From NCBI RefSeq assembly GCF_000407545.1, contig NZ_ASWH01000004.1, positions 1 to 64,000 on the forward strand: a DNA stretch of 64,000 bases, in the 5' to 3' direction. This document shows positions 33,054 to 43,134 of this stretch, one piece after another. The position numbers and the translations under genes were made by a program. The DNA is from Enterococcus gilvus ATCC BAA-350 (GTDB lineage Bacteria; Bacillota; Bacilli; Lactobacillales; Enterococcaceae). The notes under the pieces are model-generated. The model saw only the letters and a list, made by a program, of their open reading frames with translations. It ran no database searches and was not told the DNA's origin. The number at the start of each line of letters is the position of its first letter. The stretch's first letter is position 1.

Positions 33054-34202
33054 ATGATAAACAGAATGATTTTAAATGAAACTTCATATTTTGGTAAAGG
33101 TGCCATTGGAGAGATTCCAGTTGAAGTAAAAAAGAGAGGCTATCAAAAAGTTGTCGTAGTGACTGATAAAGATTTGGTAAAATTTGAAGTTGCTACTCGT
33201 GTAACGAATTTACTTAGTGAACAGGGAATTGATTTTACATTATACGATGACATCGTTCCAAATCCGACGATTCAAAATGTTCAAGAAGGGGTTGCATTTG
33301 TCAAAAATGCAGAAGCAGACTGCTTGATTGCTATTGGTGGAGGTTCACCTATCGATACAGCGAAAGCTATTGGGATTATTGTTACTAATCCTGAGTTCTC
33401 AGATGTTCGCAGCTTAGAGGGCGTAGCGAACACCAAGAATCCTTGTTTGCCAATTTTGGCCGTTCCGACGACTTCAGGAACAGCAGCAGAAGTGACAATA
33501 AATTATGTGATTACAGATGTTGAAAATCATCGTAAATTTGTTTGTGCAGACCCGCATGATATCCCAGTAGTAGCATTTGTGGACAGCGATATGATGATGG
33601 GTATGCCAGCTAGACTAGCAGCTTCAACAGGGATGGATGCGATGACACATGCAATTGAAGGGCTAATAACAAAAGGCGCTTGGGAAATGACAGATATGCT
33701 TCATTTAAAAGCAATCGAAATTATCGGCCGAAGTATTGAAGATGCAGTAAACGGCAATCAAGTTGCTAGAGAAGATATGGCATTGGGTCAATATTTAGCT
33801 GGGATGGGTTTTTCAAATGTTGGTTTGGGATTGGTCCATGGTATGGCACACCCTTTATCAGCTTGGTACAATATCCCTCACGGAGTAGCCTGTGCTACTT
33901 TATTACCAACAATCATGCGTTTTAATAAAGAATACACAGTAGAAAAATATCGAGAAATTGCGAAAGTTCTCCAGTTAGCAGAGAAAGATGCAGATCTTGA
34001 AACTGTACGCGATGCTGCATGCAATGAAATTTCTCGTTTAAGTGAAGCAGTCGGTATTCCGAAAACCATCTCTGAATTAGGTGTCAAAGAAGAAGATATT
34101 CCACAAGTTGCAGCAGATGCGTTAAAAGATGTTTGCACACCAGGAAATCCAAGAGAGGTCGAAGTTGCAGAAATTATCGCATTGTATCGATCTTTAATGT
34201 AG
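33054..34202 (+). CDS. fucO: Lactaldehyde reductase FucO, iron-type ADH (382 aa)
   Basis: Reduces L-lactaldehyde to 1,2-propanediol, regenerating NAD. Group III alcohol dehydrogenase motifs: IGGGSPIDTAKA (~95-106), VPTTSGTAAEVT (~137-148), iron ligands in GLVHGMAHPLSAWYNIPHGV (~261-280). ATG with AAGGAGAG. Final step for rhamnose fermentation; no propanediol-utilisation genes in the window, so propanediol is probably excreted. Confidence 0.93.
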   Translation: MINRMILNETSYFGKGAIGEIPVEVKKRGYQKVVVVTDKDLVKFEVATRVTNLLSEQGIDFTLYDDIVPNPTIQNVQEGVAFVKNAEADCLIAIGGGSPIDTAKAIGIIVTNPEFSDVRSLEGVANTKNPCLPILAVPTTSGTAAEVTINYVITDVENHRKFVCADPHDIPVVAFVDSDMMMGMPARLAASTGMDAMTHAIEGLITKGAWEMTDMLHLKAIEIIGRSIEDAVNGNQVAREDMALGQYLAGMGFSNVGLGLVHGMAHPLSAWYNIPHGVACATLLPTIMRFNKEYTVEKYREIAKVLQLAEKDADLETVRDAACNEISRLSEAVGIPKTISELGVKEEDIPQVAADALKDVCTPGNPREVEVAEIIALYRSLM

Positions 34203-34240
34203 TTTTCAGTTCTATTAAAAGGTAATTGAAAAATAATGTG

Positions 34241-34281
34241 GAACCACTCAAAAGAGAAACTTGCTTTTTTGAGTGGTTTTT
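34241..34281 (+). terminator. terminator of the rha operon
   Basis: AACCACTCAAAA / TTTTGAGTGGTTTT hairpin with T tail. Confidence 0.85.
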
Positions 34282-34378
34282 ATTTCGCCGATTGTAAAAT
34301 TAAGCTAGACAAATAAAAAAGTCATTTGTGCTACACTCAAGATAGTTCCCGCAAAAGAATTATAAGGAGTGAAGAAAA

Positions 34379-34989
34379 ATGGCCTATACCCATCTTACAT
34401 CAAATGAACTTGCAATGATAGAGGCGTATTATAATAATCATCAATCTGTAGCCAAAACCGCAGTACTATTGAATAGATCTAGACAAACGATTCATAAAGT
34501 TTACCAATTTTTCAAAACAGGGCACAATGCTCTAGATTATTTCAATCAATACAAGAAGAATAAAACTCGCTGTGGCAGACGTCCTATTGTCTTATCAGAT
34601 GAACAAACAAAATATATTCAAAAGAGGGTTGTTCAAGGTTGGACACCTGATGTGATTGTTGGCCGTGCAGAGTTTTCTATTTCTTGTTCTATGCGTACAC
34701 TTTATCGTATGTTTAAACAAGGCGTATTTGAAGTGACTCACCTACCTATGAAAGGAAAACGTAAAGCCAACGGACACAAAGAAACTCGGGGAAAACAATC
34801 TTTTCGTCGATCACTTCGTGACAGAGGAAATGATTATTCTAAATTCAATCAAGAATTTGGCCACCTTGAAGGGGATACTATTGTGGGTAAAAAGCACAAA
34901 AGTGCTGTTATTACCCTCGTTGAGCGATTATCTAAAGTAATCATCACTCTTCAGCCAGAAGGCAGACGAGCTATAGATATTGAAAATCG
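34379..34989 (+). pseudogene. IS30-family transposase, 3'-truncated
   Basis: N-terminal ~203 residues of an IS30-type transposase: HTH (LTSNELAMIEAYYNNHQSVA), GRRPIVLSDEQTKYI, and the first catalytic Asp in HLEGDTIVGKKHKSAVITLV. ATG with AAGGAGTG. The frame is cut at 34990 by an IS1216 end; the remaining catalytic residues are missing, so it is inactive. Confidence 0.88.
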
Positions 34990-35046
34990 GGTTCTGTTGC
35001 AAAGTTTCAAATCTACTATCAAATAAGGTAGAATAATAGAAAAAGA
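34990..35046 (+). mobile_element. IS1216 terminal remnant (57 bp)
   Basis: GGTTCTGTTGCAAAGTTTC and the next ~38 bp match the transposase-proximal end of IS1216, in the opposite orientation to the other copies. Everything beyond is gone, joining IS30 directly to an ABC-transporter fragment. Footprint of an IS1216-mediated deletion. Confidence 0.85.
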
Positions 35047-35300
35047 AATTAGGTTTATTGTCAGGTGGGGAACGAAGGTTAGTATACATCCTTTCAATTC
35101 TCAGTATAGAAAGGAAATGGTATATTCTAGACGAGCCTTTTAGCAATCTTGATCAAGAAACAAGAGACATACTAATGATTATAATAAAAACAATGAGTAG
35201 AGAAAAGAAAGCAAATTTTATATTGACAGCCCATGAGAACCTTTCCCTTGATAATTTACATGTTTTAGATTTCAGTTCTATTATCAATGAAAGTAAATAG
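35047..35300 (+). pseudogene. ABC transporter ATP-binding protein, C-terminal fragment
   Basis: Enters in frame from the IS1216 remnant: signature LSGGERRLVYI, Walker B WYILDEPFSNLD, and H-loop FILTAHENLS. The Walker A half is missing, so the ATPase is dead. Style resembles ATPases of small bacteriocin or lantibiotic-immunity exporters, but substrate cannot be told. Confidence 0.75.
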
Positions 35301-35354
35301 GATTGATAAAAATCATAATTTTAAAATTAATTTCAGGAGTTTAATATAAAAAAC

Positions 35355-35394
35355 AGAGGGTCAGAAACTTAACGGTTCTTGATCTCTTTTTATA
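35355..35394 (+). terminator. probable terminator
   Basis: AGAGGGTCAGAAAC / GTTCTTGATCTCT stem followed by TTTTTA. The rest of 35301-35555 holds nothing else recognisable. Confidence 0.55.
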
Positions 35395-35555
35395 TTGCTC
35401 ATTTCATAGTTCGTTCAGCAATTCTCTTCAGAAGGTTCAGGTAGGTGTAATATTAGAGAAAAACAGAGTATATACTATTATCTTTCTTGTATGTTTCTCA
35501 AAATAATTTGAGAAATCATTGCTACAATAGAAATTCATTACAACAAAAACTTATA

Positions 35556-36350
35556 CTACATTACACTCTTTCTATATCTGTTTGGTGTAGTTCCATAAGT
35601 AATTTTAAAATATTGAGAAAAAGCACTCGAACTAGGCATAGCAAGAAGTTCTGCAATAATAGAAATAGGCACAGTTGTCGTTTTAAGTAAATGGGCGGCA
35701 TATCTCATTTTTTCTTGTCGAATAAAAATAGTAGGACGAACACCCAATTCTTTTTCAAAAAGATCTGAAACATAGTTGGGAGATAATGAACAAATTTTTC
35801 CCAAATCTTTTGTCGATATTTTTGTATGGAGGTTAGCTAAAATATGTTCGCAACACTTTTTAAGATGTAAATTGCAGAAAGAAAGTCTCCAATCCTGAAG
35901 AGCGCGGCAATACTCAAGAAATACTTGTATAAAGAGCTGATATATTGCTTCATGATCATTAATACTAGTCAAAAATTGAATATGAATATCACTGATACTA
36001 TAGGCTATAAATTCTGGAAGTCCACTATCTATCGCAGTACGACAAAAGAGAGTAATAGCAGCTACAATATTGAGACGGGCTTGTGTCAATTCGCTATTCT
36101 CAGAGAGTTTGCCTATACCAATAATAAAACGTCCGTTATCAGAATTTGATTTTAAAAATTGTTTTGCCAGGGCAACATTCCCTAAGGTTATGTACTGTAA
36201 AAAGTTTTTTTCAACACTTCTTCTATTGTAGGGATGAACTGCTAGTTCAATATTTTTTACTGCGTTGTCTAGAGATTTCTGATGGAGATTATGAAAATAT
36301 TTTGTATATATTGGATTTTCGTCTAGATTAATTTGTATTGTTTGATCCAT
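35556..36350 (-). CDS. AraC-family regulator of the glycoside island (264 aa)
   Basis: C-terminal AraC double HTH (~170-262: STKDLGKICSLSPNYVSDLF then ISIIAELLAMPSSSAFSQYF). The N-terminal half lacks a clear cupin and looks helical, similar to YesN/AraC-type regulators of glycan loci. Divergent from the GH78 gene across 350 bp. Likely controls the rhamnosidase/glucosidase genes downstream; the inducer is presumably a rhamnoglucoside or product. Confidence 0.82.
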   Translation of the reverse strand: MDQTIQINLDENPIYTKYFHNLHQKSLDNAVKNIELAVHPYNRRSVEKNFLQYITLGNVALAKQFLKSNSDNGRFIIGIGKLSENSELTQARLNIVAAITLFCRTAIDSGLPEFIAYSISDIHIQFLTSINDHEAIYQLFIQVFLEYCRALQDWRLSFCNLHLKKCCEHILANLHTKISTKDLGKICSLSPNYVSDLFEKELGVRPTIFIRQEKMRYAAHLLKTTTVPISIIAELLAMPSSSAFSQYFKITYGTTPNRYRKSVM

Positions 36351-36700
36351 AAATGACCTCTTTAATTAGATGTGATTTCATGTAAAAACAAGTGATATCA
36401 TATATTTATTGTAGAGCATTCATGCTAATATTACAAGTATCAACTAGCTGATAAGGAAAAAGGATTGTTATAAAAAATTTAGGTGGAAGTGATTGTAAGG
36501 GGTTTATTTAAATAGTTTCAAGGAATAATTTTTCCCTTTATTATGTGTTTTAATGAAACCGCCAACATATTATGAGGAGGACAATATATTACCACTTAAA
36601 ATGATTTGAGAAAAATATTTTATCCAATAGAAAAAAAATAGATCAAAGTTATTAGTATTTGTAAGTACTTGAAATAGATATTTTATGAGGAGGAAACAAA
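36351..36700. promoter_or_regulatory. divergent intergenic control region
   Basis: 350 bp without a gene between the AraC-type regulator and GH78. Contains a cre-like sequence TGAAACCGCCAACA at 36554-36567 (one mismatch to WTGNAANCGNWNNCW), suggesting catabolite repression, and two GAGGAGG ribosome-like sites, one (36573-36582) without an obvious ORF and one (36688-36694) for GH78. Confidence 0.4.
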
Positions 36701-39487
36701 ATGGAGATATATGCAAAACGTGTGAATCAACTGAAAAATCCGCTAGGTTATATGATGGAAAAAATAGTTTTTTCATGGAAAGTAAGAGGTTCACGTGGAA
36801 TCAATCAAAGAAATGCTAGAATTCGTGTGGGAAAGACATCTGATCTAAATGAACAGTCAATTATTTATGATTCTGGCTTTTCCGAAAAATTGTCCTCAAT
36901 TGGTACAGAATTAGAATTGAGTCTTCAGCCACGTAAAAGGTATTTTTGGGCTGTTACTGTCCGCTCTGATCAAGGCGAAGAGATTTCAAGTAGCGTTCAA
37001 TGGTTTGAAACAGGAAAGATGGAGGAAGCCTGGTCGGCTAAGTGGATTACATGTAACAAGTCACAAGAAAGATTGCCAATATTTTTTCAAGATATATCAC
37101 TTAGAGGTCAAGTTCAAAATGCTCGACTCTACATTTGTGGTTTAGGACTATACGAAGCATTTTATGATGGTCAGCGTATCGGGAATGAATATCTAGCTCC
37201 TTACTGCAATAACTATAATGAATGGGTTCAATATCAGACTTATGATTTAACAGAGGTGTTAGGAAAAAATGGTCAATTGTCAGTTTTATTAGGGAATGGA
37301 TGGTACAAAGGAAGATTTGGATTTGATAATGACTCAGAGTCAAATTATTACGGAACAGATTGGAAACTTCTAGCAGAATTACATATTCAATATACAGATG
37401 GAACCGAAGAAATATTTGGTACAGACGAAAGTTGGCTTGTGAAGAGAAGCACTATTTATTTTTCTGATATTTATGATGGTGAACAAAGAGATGACACGCT
37501 TCCTGACTTGCCCGAAGAGAAGGTCATGCTATGTGAACCGCCGTTAGGACAGCTTACTGCTAGATTGAGCACCCCAGTCACTATTCATGAAAAATTTAAT
37601 CCAGTAAATCTAATAACAACACCAGCAGGCGAAACTGTACTTGATTTAGGACAGGAATTTACAGGTATTTTTTCCCTATATGTTAATGAGCCGGTAGGAA
37701 CGAAAATACACATACAGACAGGCGAAATTTTGCAGAACGGAAATTTTTATAGAGAAAACCTTCGAACGGCTAAATCTGAATATATTTATATATCAGATGG
37801 AAAAGCAAAAATGATACAACCACAGTTTACCTTTTACGGATATCGATATGTAAAAATACAAGGAATAAAACGTTTGAATAAAGAAGATTTTAAGGGATTA
37901 GCTCTTTATAGCGAAATACCAACAGTTGGTACTATTTCGACCGGAAATGAACTGGTCAATAAGTTGATTTCAAATATTAGATGGGGGATGAAAAGTAATT
38001 TTCTTGATGTACCTACAGATTGCCCTCAAAGAGATGAAAGGATGGGTTGGACTGGAGATGCGCAGATTTTTACACCGGCGGCTACTTTCATGTCTGATAC
38101 CTATGCATTCTACAGAAAATATCTTTTCGATATGGCAAGTGAACAAAAGCAAATGAACGGGAAAGTTCCGCAAGTTGTTCCAAGTTTCGGAAAAACAGGA
38201 ACTTCTAGTGTGTGGGGAGATGCTGCATGTATTATTCCGTGGAAGCTTTATCAGTTTTATGGGGATAAAACTATTCTTGAGGATCAATTCGAAAGTATGA
38301 AGGAGTGGGTAGACTATATAAGGGGAATTGATGGGAATGAGCATAAATGGAGAAAAGAATTTCACTATGGAGATTGGCTAGCCTTAGATCATCCATTGGG
38401 TGGCGAGAACGGATTTATGGGCGGTACCGACGAGTGTTTTATTGCAGACGTGTATTATGCAATCAGTCTGGGAATAGTTACAAAGGCAGCGCATGTTTTA
38501 GGGAAACTAAAGGAACAGGAAGTATATAGCAAATTAGAAAACAAACAATATGAATGGATAAAAAAAGAGTACTATACACAAACTGGAAAATGTTGCATAC
38601 GTACACAGACTGCACAACTTCTCACTCTTGAATACAAGTTGAGCCATAATCTTGATGAAGCCAGAAAAATGCTAAGAATATTGCTAGAAGAAAGTGATGG
38701 GAAATTAAAAACTGGGTTTGTTGGAACACCGTTACTATGTAAAGTGCTTTCCGAAAACAATATGGATGATTTAGCCTATGAACTGTTGTTGAATGAAGAA
38801 TTTCCCGGTTGGCTAAATGAAGTAAAACTAGGAGCAACAACCATCTGGGAACGCTGGAATAGCTTAGATGAAAATGGAGACATTTCTGGAACACAGATGA
38901 ATAGCCTAAATCATTATGCTGCTGGTGCAGTGGCGGAATGGATGTTTAAGTTTGTGGCAGGAATCAATATAGATGAAGAAGATGCCGAAACTCCAGGGTT
39001 TAGAAAGGTGATTTTTACACCGAGATTGAATAGAAAATTAAAGCATGCAGAAGCTTCATACGATTCAGCAACGGGTGTTTATAGAAGCTCGTGGAAATTT
39101 TTGGATGAGAACAATGTTTGTGTTTCAGTTGAGGTCCCATTCGGAGGAGCGGCCAATTTGATATTGCCTGAAGCAAATGAAGAGCTGTTTCAGGACAGGA
39201 GTAATCCAATATTTACTCAAGTCAAAGATGGTATTTGTATACTGAAAGCGGGTAAGTATTCAATAAATTATCGTATTCAGGAAAAAGACTTCACTTATGA
39301 CGTTGACTGTTCAATGAAAGAACTTCTTTCCAATGAAACAATCAAACAATTTCTAGGAAGTTCCATTCCTTTAGAACACTTGCCTAAAGAGTTTATGAAT
39401 CTTTCACTACGAAAATTAGCAGTCCAATTCGGGAGTGTACAGGAAGAACAGTTAAATGAAATAAACAAGTTATTAAAAACATTATGA
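36701..39487 (+). CDS. GH78 alpha-L-rhamnosidase (928 aa)
   Basis: Releases terminal L-rhamnose from plant glycosides. N-terminal beta-sandwich domains (KNPLGYMMEKIVFSWKVRG; LSLQPRKRYFWAVTVRS), the Asn/Gly-rich LLGNGWYKGRFGFD (~205), then the (alpha/alpha)6 catalytic domain with DVPTDCPQRDERMGWTGDAQ at ~435-454 (catalytic acid region) and WGDAACIIPWKLY; C-terminal beta domain. No signal peptide, so it is cytoplasmic and the substrate must be imported. An extra ~50-residue helical tail (SIPLEHLPKEFMNLSLRKLA) is shared in style with the GH3 proteins of this island. Confidence 0.93.
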   Translation: MEIYAKRVNQLKNPLGYMMEKIVFSWKVRGSRGINQRNARIRVGKTSDLNEQSIIYDSGFSEKLSSIGTELELSLQPRKRYFWAVTVRSDQGEEISSSVQWFETGKMEEAWSAKWITCNKSQERLPIFFQDISLRGQVQNARLYICGLGLYEAFYDGQRIGNEYLAPYCNNYNEWVQYQTYDLTEVLGKNGQLSVLLGNGWYKGRFGFDNDSESNYYGTDWKLLAELHIQYTDGTEEIFGTDESWLVKRSTIYFSDIYDGEQRDDTLPDLPEEKVMLCEPPLGQLTARLSTPVTIHEKFNPVNLITTPAGETVLDLGQEFTGIFSLYVNEPVGTKIHIQTGEILQNGNFYRENLRTAKSEYIYISDGKAKMIQPQFTFYGYRYVKIQGIKRLNKEDFKGLALYSEIPTVGTISTGNELVNKLISNIRWGMKSNFLDVPTDCPQRDERMGWTGDAQIFTPAATFMSDTYAFYRKYLFDMASEQKQMNGKVPQVVPSFGKTGTSSVWGDAACIIPWKLYQFYGDKTILEDQFESMKEWVDYIRGIDGNEHKWRKEFHYGDWLALDHPLGGENGFMGGTDECFIADVYYAISLGIVTKAAHVLGKLKEQEVYSKLENKQYEWIKKEYYTQTGKCCIRTQTAQLLTLEYKLSHNLDEARKMLRILLEESDGKLKTGFVGTPLLCKVLSENNMDDLAYELLLNEEFPGWLNEVKLGATTIWERWNSLDENGDISGTQMNSLNHYAAGAVAEWMFKFVAGINIDEEDAETPGFRKVIFTPRLNRKLKHAEASYDSATGVYRSSWKFLDENNVCVSVEVPFGGAANLILPEANEELFQDRSNPIFTQVKDGICILKAGKYSINYRIQEKDFTYDVDCSMKELLSNETIKQFLGSSIPLEHLPKEFMNLSLRKLAVQFGSVQEEQLNEINKLLKTL

Positions 39488-39512
39488 TTACACATCAAAG
39501 GAGAAAAATAGG

Positions 39513-41792
39513 ATGCAAGATGTACAAATGATTATTTCTAAGATGACTTTAGAAGAAAAAGCAAGTTTATGTTCTGGGCAGGATTTTTGGCATACAGAGG
39601 AAATCCCACATTTGGGTATCCCTCAATTGATGATGTCTGATGGTCCTCATGGTTTACGAAAACAAGAGAGCGAAGCAGATCATCTGGGATTAAATGAGAG
39701 CATAGCTGCAGTATGTTTTCCTGCGGGCTGTGCAACAGGTTCTAGTTTTGATGTTGAGTTAATGGAACAGTTAGGTGATATTTTAGGGAAAGAATGTCAG
39801 GCAGAAAATATAGGAATGTTGCTTGGTCCTGCAGTGAACATAAAAAGAAGTCCTCTTTGTGGAAGAAATTTCGAGTATATGTCAGAAGATCCTTATTTGA
39901 CAGGAAAAATGGCTGCATCTTATATAAATGGATTACAGAAAAATGGAGTTGGAGCGAGTATTAAGCATTTTGCCGCAAATAGCCAGGAATATCGAAGAAT
40001 GAGTAGTTCCTCCGAACTATCTGAGAGAACGTTACGTGAGATTTATCTGCCTGCTTTTGAAGAAGCAGTAAAGAGTTCCCAACCGAAAACGGTGATGTGC
40101 AGCTACAATAAAATTAATGGCGTATTTGCATCAGAGAACAAAGAATTGATGACAAAGATTTTGAGAGAAGAGTGGGGGTTTGAGGGCGCCGTTGTTACAG
40201 ATTGGGGTGCAATCAACGATAGAGTGAAAGGCCTAAAAGCAGGTGTAGATTTAGAAATGCCAGGAACTGATGGGTATAATGATCGGAAGATTATTGAGGC
40301 AGTTAAAAATGGCACACTAGATGAGCAAGTGGTTGACCAAGCAGTAGAACGGATTTTAAACGTTATATTTTCTTGTAGAAATAATGAAAAGAATGCGCCA
40401 GATTTTAACAAAGAAGCTGATCATGAAAAAGCAGTGCAAATCGAAAGTGAATGTGCTGTTTTATTAGAAAATAATGGTGTTCTTCCTCTAAACAAAGACG
40501 AGAAGATTCTTTACATTGGTGAATTTGCTGAAAAGCCAAGATATCAAGGTGGTGGATCTAGTCATATCAATAGCTTTAAGAAGGTATCAGCATTAGAGTC
40601 AGCAAAGCAGAAACAACGATCTGTTTCTTATATAAAAGGATTTTCAGCGGATAAAGATGAATATATTAATAATGAATTATTTAAAGCGGTAGAAGCTGCG
40701 AAACAAGCAGACAAAGTTGTAATTTTCGCTGGTCTCCCTGATATCATGGAATCTGAAGGCTATGATCGCAAAACATTAGCCATGCCAGAGTGTCAAAATG
40801 AGATGATTGAAGAAGTTTTGAAGGTTCAACCCAATACAGTCATCGTTTTGCACAATGGAAGTCCAGTAGAGACTCCTTGGGCAGAAAAATCGGGTGCAGT
40901 ACTTGAGATGTATCTCGGTGGGCAAGGAGTGGGAGAGGCTTGCGATCGAATTTTATACGGAGAAGTAAATCCAAGTGGAAGACTTGCGGAATCATTCCCG
41001 TATCGTTTGGAAGATACACCTAGCTATTTGTTTTATCCAGGAGATGGTAAGAAGGCTATCTATGGGGAAGAAATTTTTGTTGGTTATCGATATTATGATA
41101 CGAAAAAAATACCTGTACGTTGGGCTTTCGGACATGGTTTGTCTTATACAAGTTTTACTTACTCCAACATAAGACTTAGTACTAAGCACTTGACCAACAA
41201 AGAACAGCTGATTGTAGAAGTCGATATCTCCAATATAGGAGATGTGGATGGTAAAGAGGTAGTGCAGCTGTACATCAGTGACAAATGTAAAACTGTTTTG
41301 CGTCCTGCCAAGGAGTTGAAAGGATTCAAAAAAATATTTTTGAAAAAAGGAGAGACCAAAACTGTAACTTTCGAAATAGATGAAAGAGCTCTGGCGTATT
41401 ATGAAGAAGAGATTCAAGACTGGTATGCACCATCTGGAACATACGAAATTTTAGTGGGACAAGCCAGCGATAATATCATTCTTAGTGAAGAATTTGATTT
41501 TATAACGACAAAGTATCTCCCTCTTTCTGTGGATGGTACTACAACTGTAGGAGATTTGTTGAAAGATGTTCGAACTTCAGTACTGTCTCAAGAGTTGTTC
41601 TCAGGAATTATTAATCAAAATAGTGGGGAATCAGAAGAAATTTCAGCGGCTGACAAAGAAATGATTGAAGCCATTCTTGAAAATGTACCTTTAAAATCAC
41701 TAGTTAGTCTAGGGGCGATAACAAACAGAGAACAAGAGCAGATTGAAAATAAACTGAATAGTGTGTTGAGAGGTGAAGAAGAAAATGAATGA
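39513..41792 (+). CDS. GH3 beta-glucosidase, first copy (759 aa)
   Basis: Hydrolyses beta-glucosides exposed after rhamnose removal. DGPHGLRKQ (~44-52), KHFAANSQEYRR (~150), nucleophile Asp in VVTDWGAINDRVKG (~230), GGGSSHIN (~347), GHGLSYTSF (~543) and a C-terminal fibronectin-like domain. No signal peptide. A ~90-residue C-terminal helical extension (VDGTTTVGDLLKDVRTSV onward) is duplicated at 46176. Close relative of the GC-rich homologue at 53555. Overlaps the transporter start by 8 nt. Confidence 0.93.
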   Translation: MQDVQMIISKMTLEEKASLCSGQDFWHTEEIPHLGIPQLMMSDGPHGLRKQESEADHLGLNESIAAVCFPAGCATGSSFDVELMEQLGDILGKECQAENIGMLLGPAVNIKRSPLCGRNFEYMSEDPYLTGKMAASYINGLQKNGVGASIKHFAANSQEYRRMSSSSELSERTLREIYLPAFEEAVKSSQPKTVMCSYNKINGVFASENKELMTKILREEWGFEGAVVTDWGAINDRVKGLKAGVDLEMPGTDGYNDRKIIEAVKNGTLDEQVVDQAVERILNVIFSCRNNEKNAPDFNKEADHEKAVQIESECAVLLENNGVLPLNKDEKILYIGEFAEKPRYQGGGSSHINSFKKVSALESAKQKQRSVSYIKGFSADKDEYINNELFKAVEAAKQADKVVIFAGLPDIMESEGYDRKTLAMPECQNEMIEEVLKVQPNTVIVLHNGSPVETPWAEKSGAVLEMYLGGQGVGEACDRILYGEVNPSGRLAESFPYRLEDTPSYLFYPGDGKKAIYGEEIFVGYRYYDTKKIPVRWAFGHGLSYTSFTYSNIRLSTKHLTNKEQLIVEVDISNIGDVDGKEVVQLYISDKCKTVLRPAKELKGFKKIFLKKGETKTVTFEIDERALAYYEEEIQDWYAPSGTYEILVGQASDNIILSEEFDFITTKYLPLSVDGTTTVGDLLKDVRTSVLSQELFSGIINQNSGESEEISAADKEMIEAILENVPLKSLVSLGAITNREQEQIENKLNSVLRGEEENE

Positions 41793-42245
41793 TACAAAAA
41801 TTAGTCTGAGAGAAAAGGCCGCCTATGCTTCCCTAAATATAGGGAATATTCCAGTTATGACATTGATTAATGGATATTTGTTAATTTTTTATACGAATAT
41901 TGTTGGATTAGATCCTAGAGCATGTGCGACGATGTTTCTTATTGCCAGAATATTGGATGGGCTTAATGATCCGCTGGTGGGCTTTTTAATAGATAAACTA
42001 CCAAGCACTCGCTTTGGTCACTTTAGACCTCCATTGTTTGTCGGAACTATTTTATGTACATTGAATTACCTATTGCTGTGGTTTGGACCAATGATGGCTA
42101 CTAGTGGAAAACTTGTGATTGCATATATTTCATATTTATTATTAGGAATTCTTTTTCCGATTATGGATATCTCACTCAATAGTCTTCTACCTGTCATGAC
42201 ATCGGATATGAAGGAAAGACAAACACTGAGTGCTATAAAAGGCTT
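41525..42245 (+). repeat. 721-bp direct repeat, copy 1 (GH3 3' end + GPH 5' part)
   Basis: Nearly identical to 46172-46892 (offset 4647; I see about five base differences). It spans the last ~90 codons of GH3 and first ~150 codons of the transporter. Confidence 0.92.
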
Positions 42246-43134
42246 TGTTTATGCTGCAGGTGGAGTTATTCTAGGAATAGCCGCCCCATTAATTTTAGGT
42301 GATGCATCAAATAGAGTAGGATACATTACTTTGATTGTGGGTTCTGCTGTGATAATAGTAGCTTTTTCCATTTTCGGCACGATGGGTGTGAAGGAACGTG
42401 TGCTGAAATCAACAGGCAAAGATTCGTCATACACGATTAAAGAGTTGATCATTATATTGACGCAAAAACCAGTGTTGGTCACATTTCTAGCCGTTTTACT
42501 CTTTTCAATAGCTAATAATATGCAGAGTACGATTACCTCTTATTTCTTTACTTACATTATTGGTGACTTAAAGCTATCTTCTGTAGCGAGCTTTTTAATG
42601 TTTCTTGGTCTGATTATAGCGACAGTCTTCTCAGGAAAAGTTGTTGAGAAAAAAGGGAAGAAACCTGTCTTTCTATTTGGTTTTGCTGTGGCTACATTTG
42701 CATTTTTAATACGATTGATCAGCCCAGAAAATATACCGTTACTCATGGTTAGTAGCGCTATCTTAGGTGTCGGCGCTGGGTTTATTTCTACACTGAACTA
42801 CAGTATTCAGGCAGACAACACAGACTTTGTCGAATTAAAGTTAGGAAAACGTGCAGAAGCAGGTATCTCTGCACTTTCGAGCTTTTCTTCTAAATTTGCA
42901 GCTGGAGTAGGTGGAGCTGTACCAGGTTATCTTCTAGGAATTGCCGGTTTCGATGGGAAGGTGGCTGTACAGCCTGAGTCGGTCACCACCGTCATTCTTA
43001 TCTGTCAAATCATTTTACCAGCCGCTATATTTTTTGTAGGTATTTTGGTATTTGCCAAAGGCTATCCGATAACAAGAGAAAGGCTGGAAGAGCAAAATAT
43101 TTTGTTGGCTCAAAAGCGAAATAAAATTTCTTGA
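41785..43134 (+). CDS. GPH-family sugar:cation symporter (449 aa)
   Basis: Glycoside-pentoside-hexuronide symporter with twelve predicted helices. N-terminal signature RILDGLNDPLVGFLIDK (~50-66) and TRFGHFRPPLFVG; the mid loop MTSDMKERQTLSAIKG; C-terminal ADNTDFVELKLGKRAEAGI. Start at ATG 41785 with GAGGTG; upstream in-frame codons overlap GH3. Likely imports the rhamnoglucoside or released disaccharide for GH78/GH3. Confidence 0.88.
   Translation: MNDTKISLREKAAYASLNIGNIPVMTLINGYLLIFYTNIVGLDPRACATMFLIARILDGLNDPLVGFLIDKLPSTRFGHFRPPLFVGTILCTLNYLLLWFGPMMATSGKLVIAYISYLLLGILFPIMDISLNSLLPVMTSDMKERQTLSAIKGFVYAAGGVILGIAAPLILGDASNRVGYITLIVGSAVIIVAFSIFGTMGVKERVLKSTGKDSSYTIKELIIILTQKPVLVTFLAVLLFSIANNMQSTITSYFFTYIIGDLKLSSVASFLMFLGLIIATVFSGKVVEKKGKKPVFLFGFAVATFAFLIRLISPENIPLLMVSSAILGVGAGFISTLNYSIQADNTDFVELKLGKRAEAGISALSSFSSKFAAGVGGAVPGYLLGIAGFDGKVAVQPESVTTVILICQIILPAAIFFVGILVFAKGYPITRERLEEQNILLAQKRNKIS

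Noticed and set aside
34928..35146. Minus-strand ORF spanning the IS30/IS1216/ABC junction
   Set aside because: It crosses three unrelated fragments, so its continuity is accidental.
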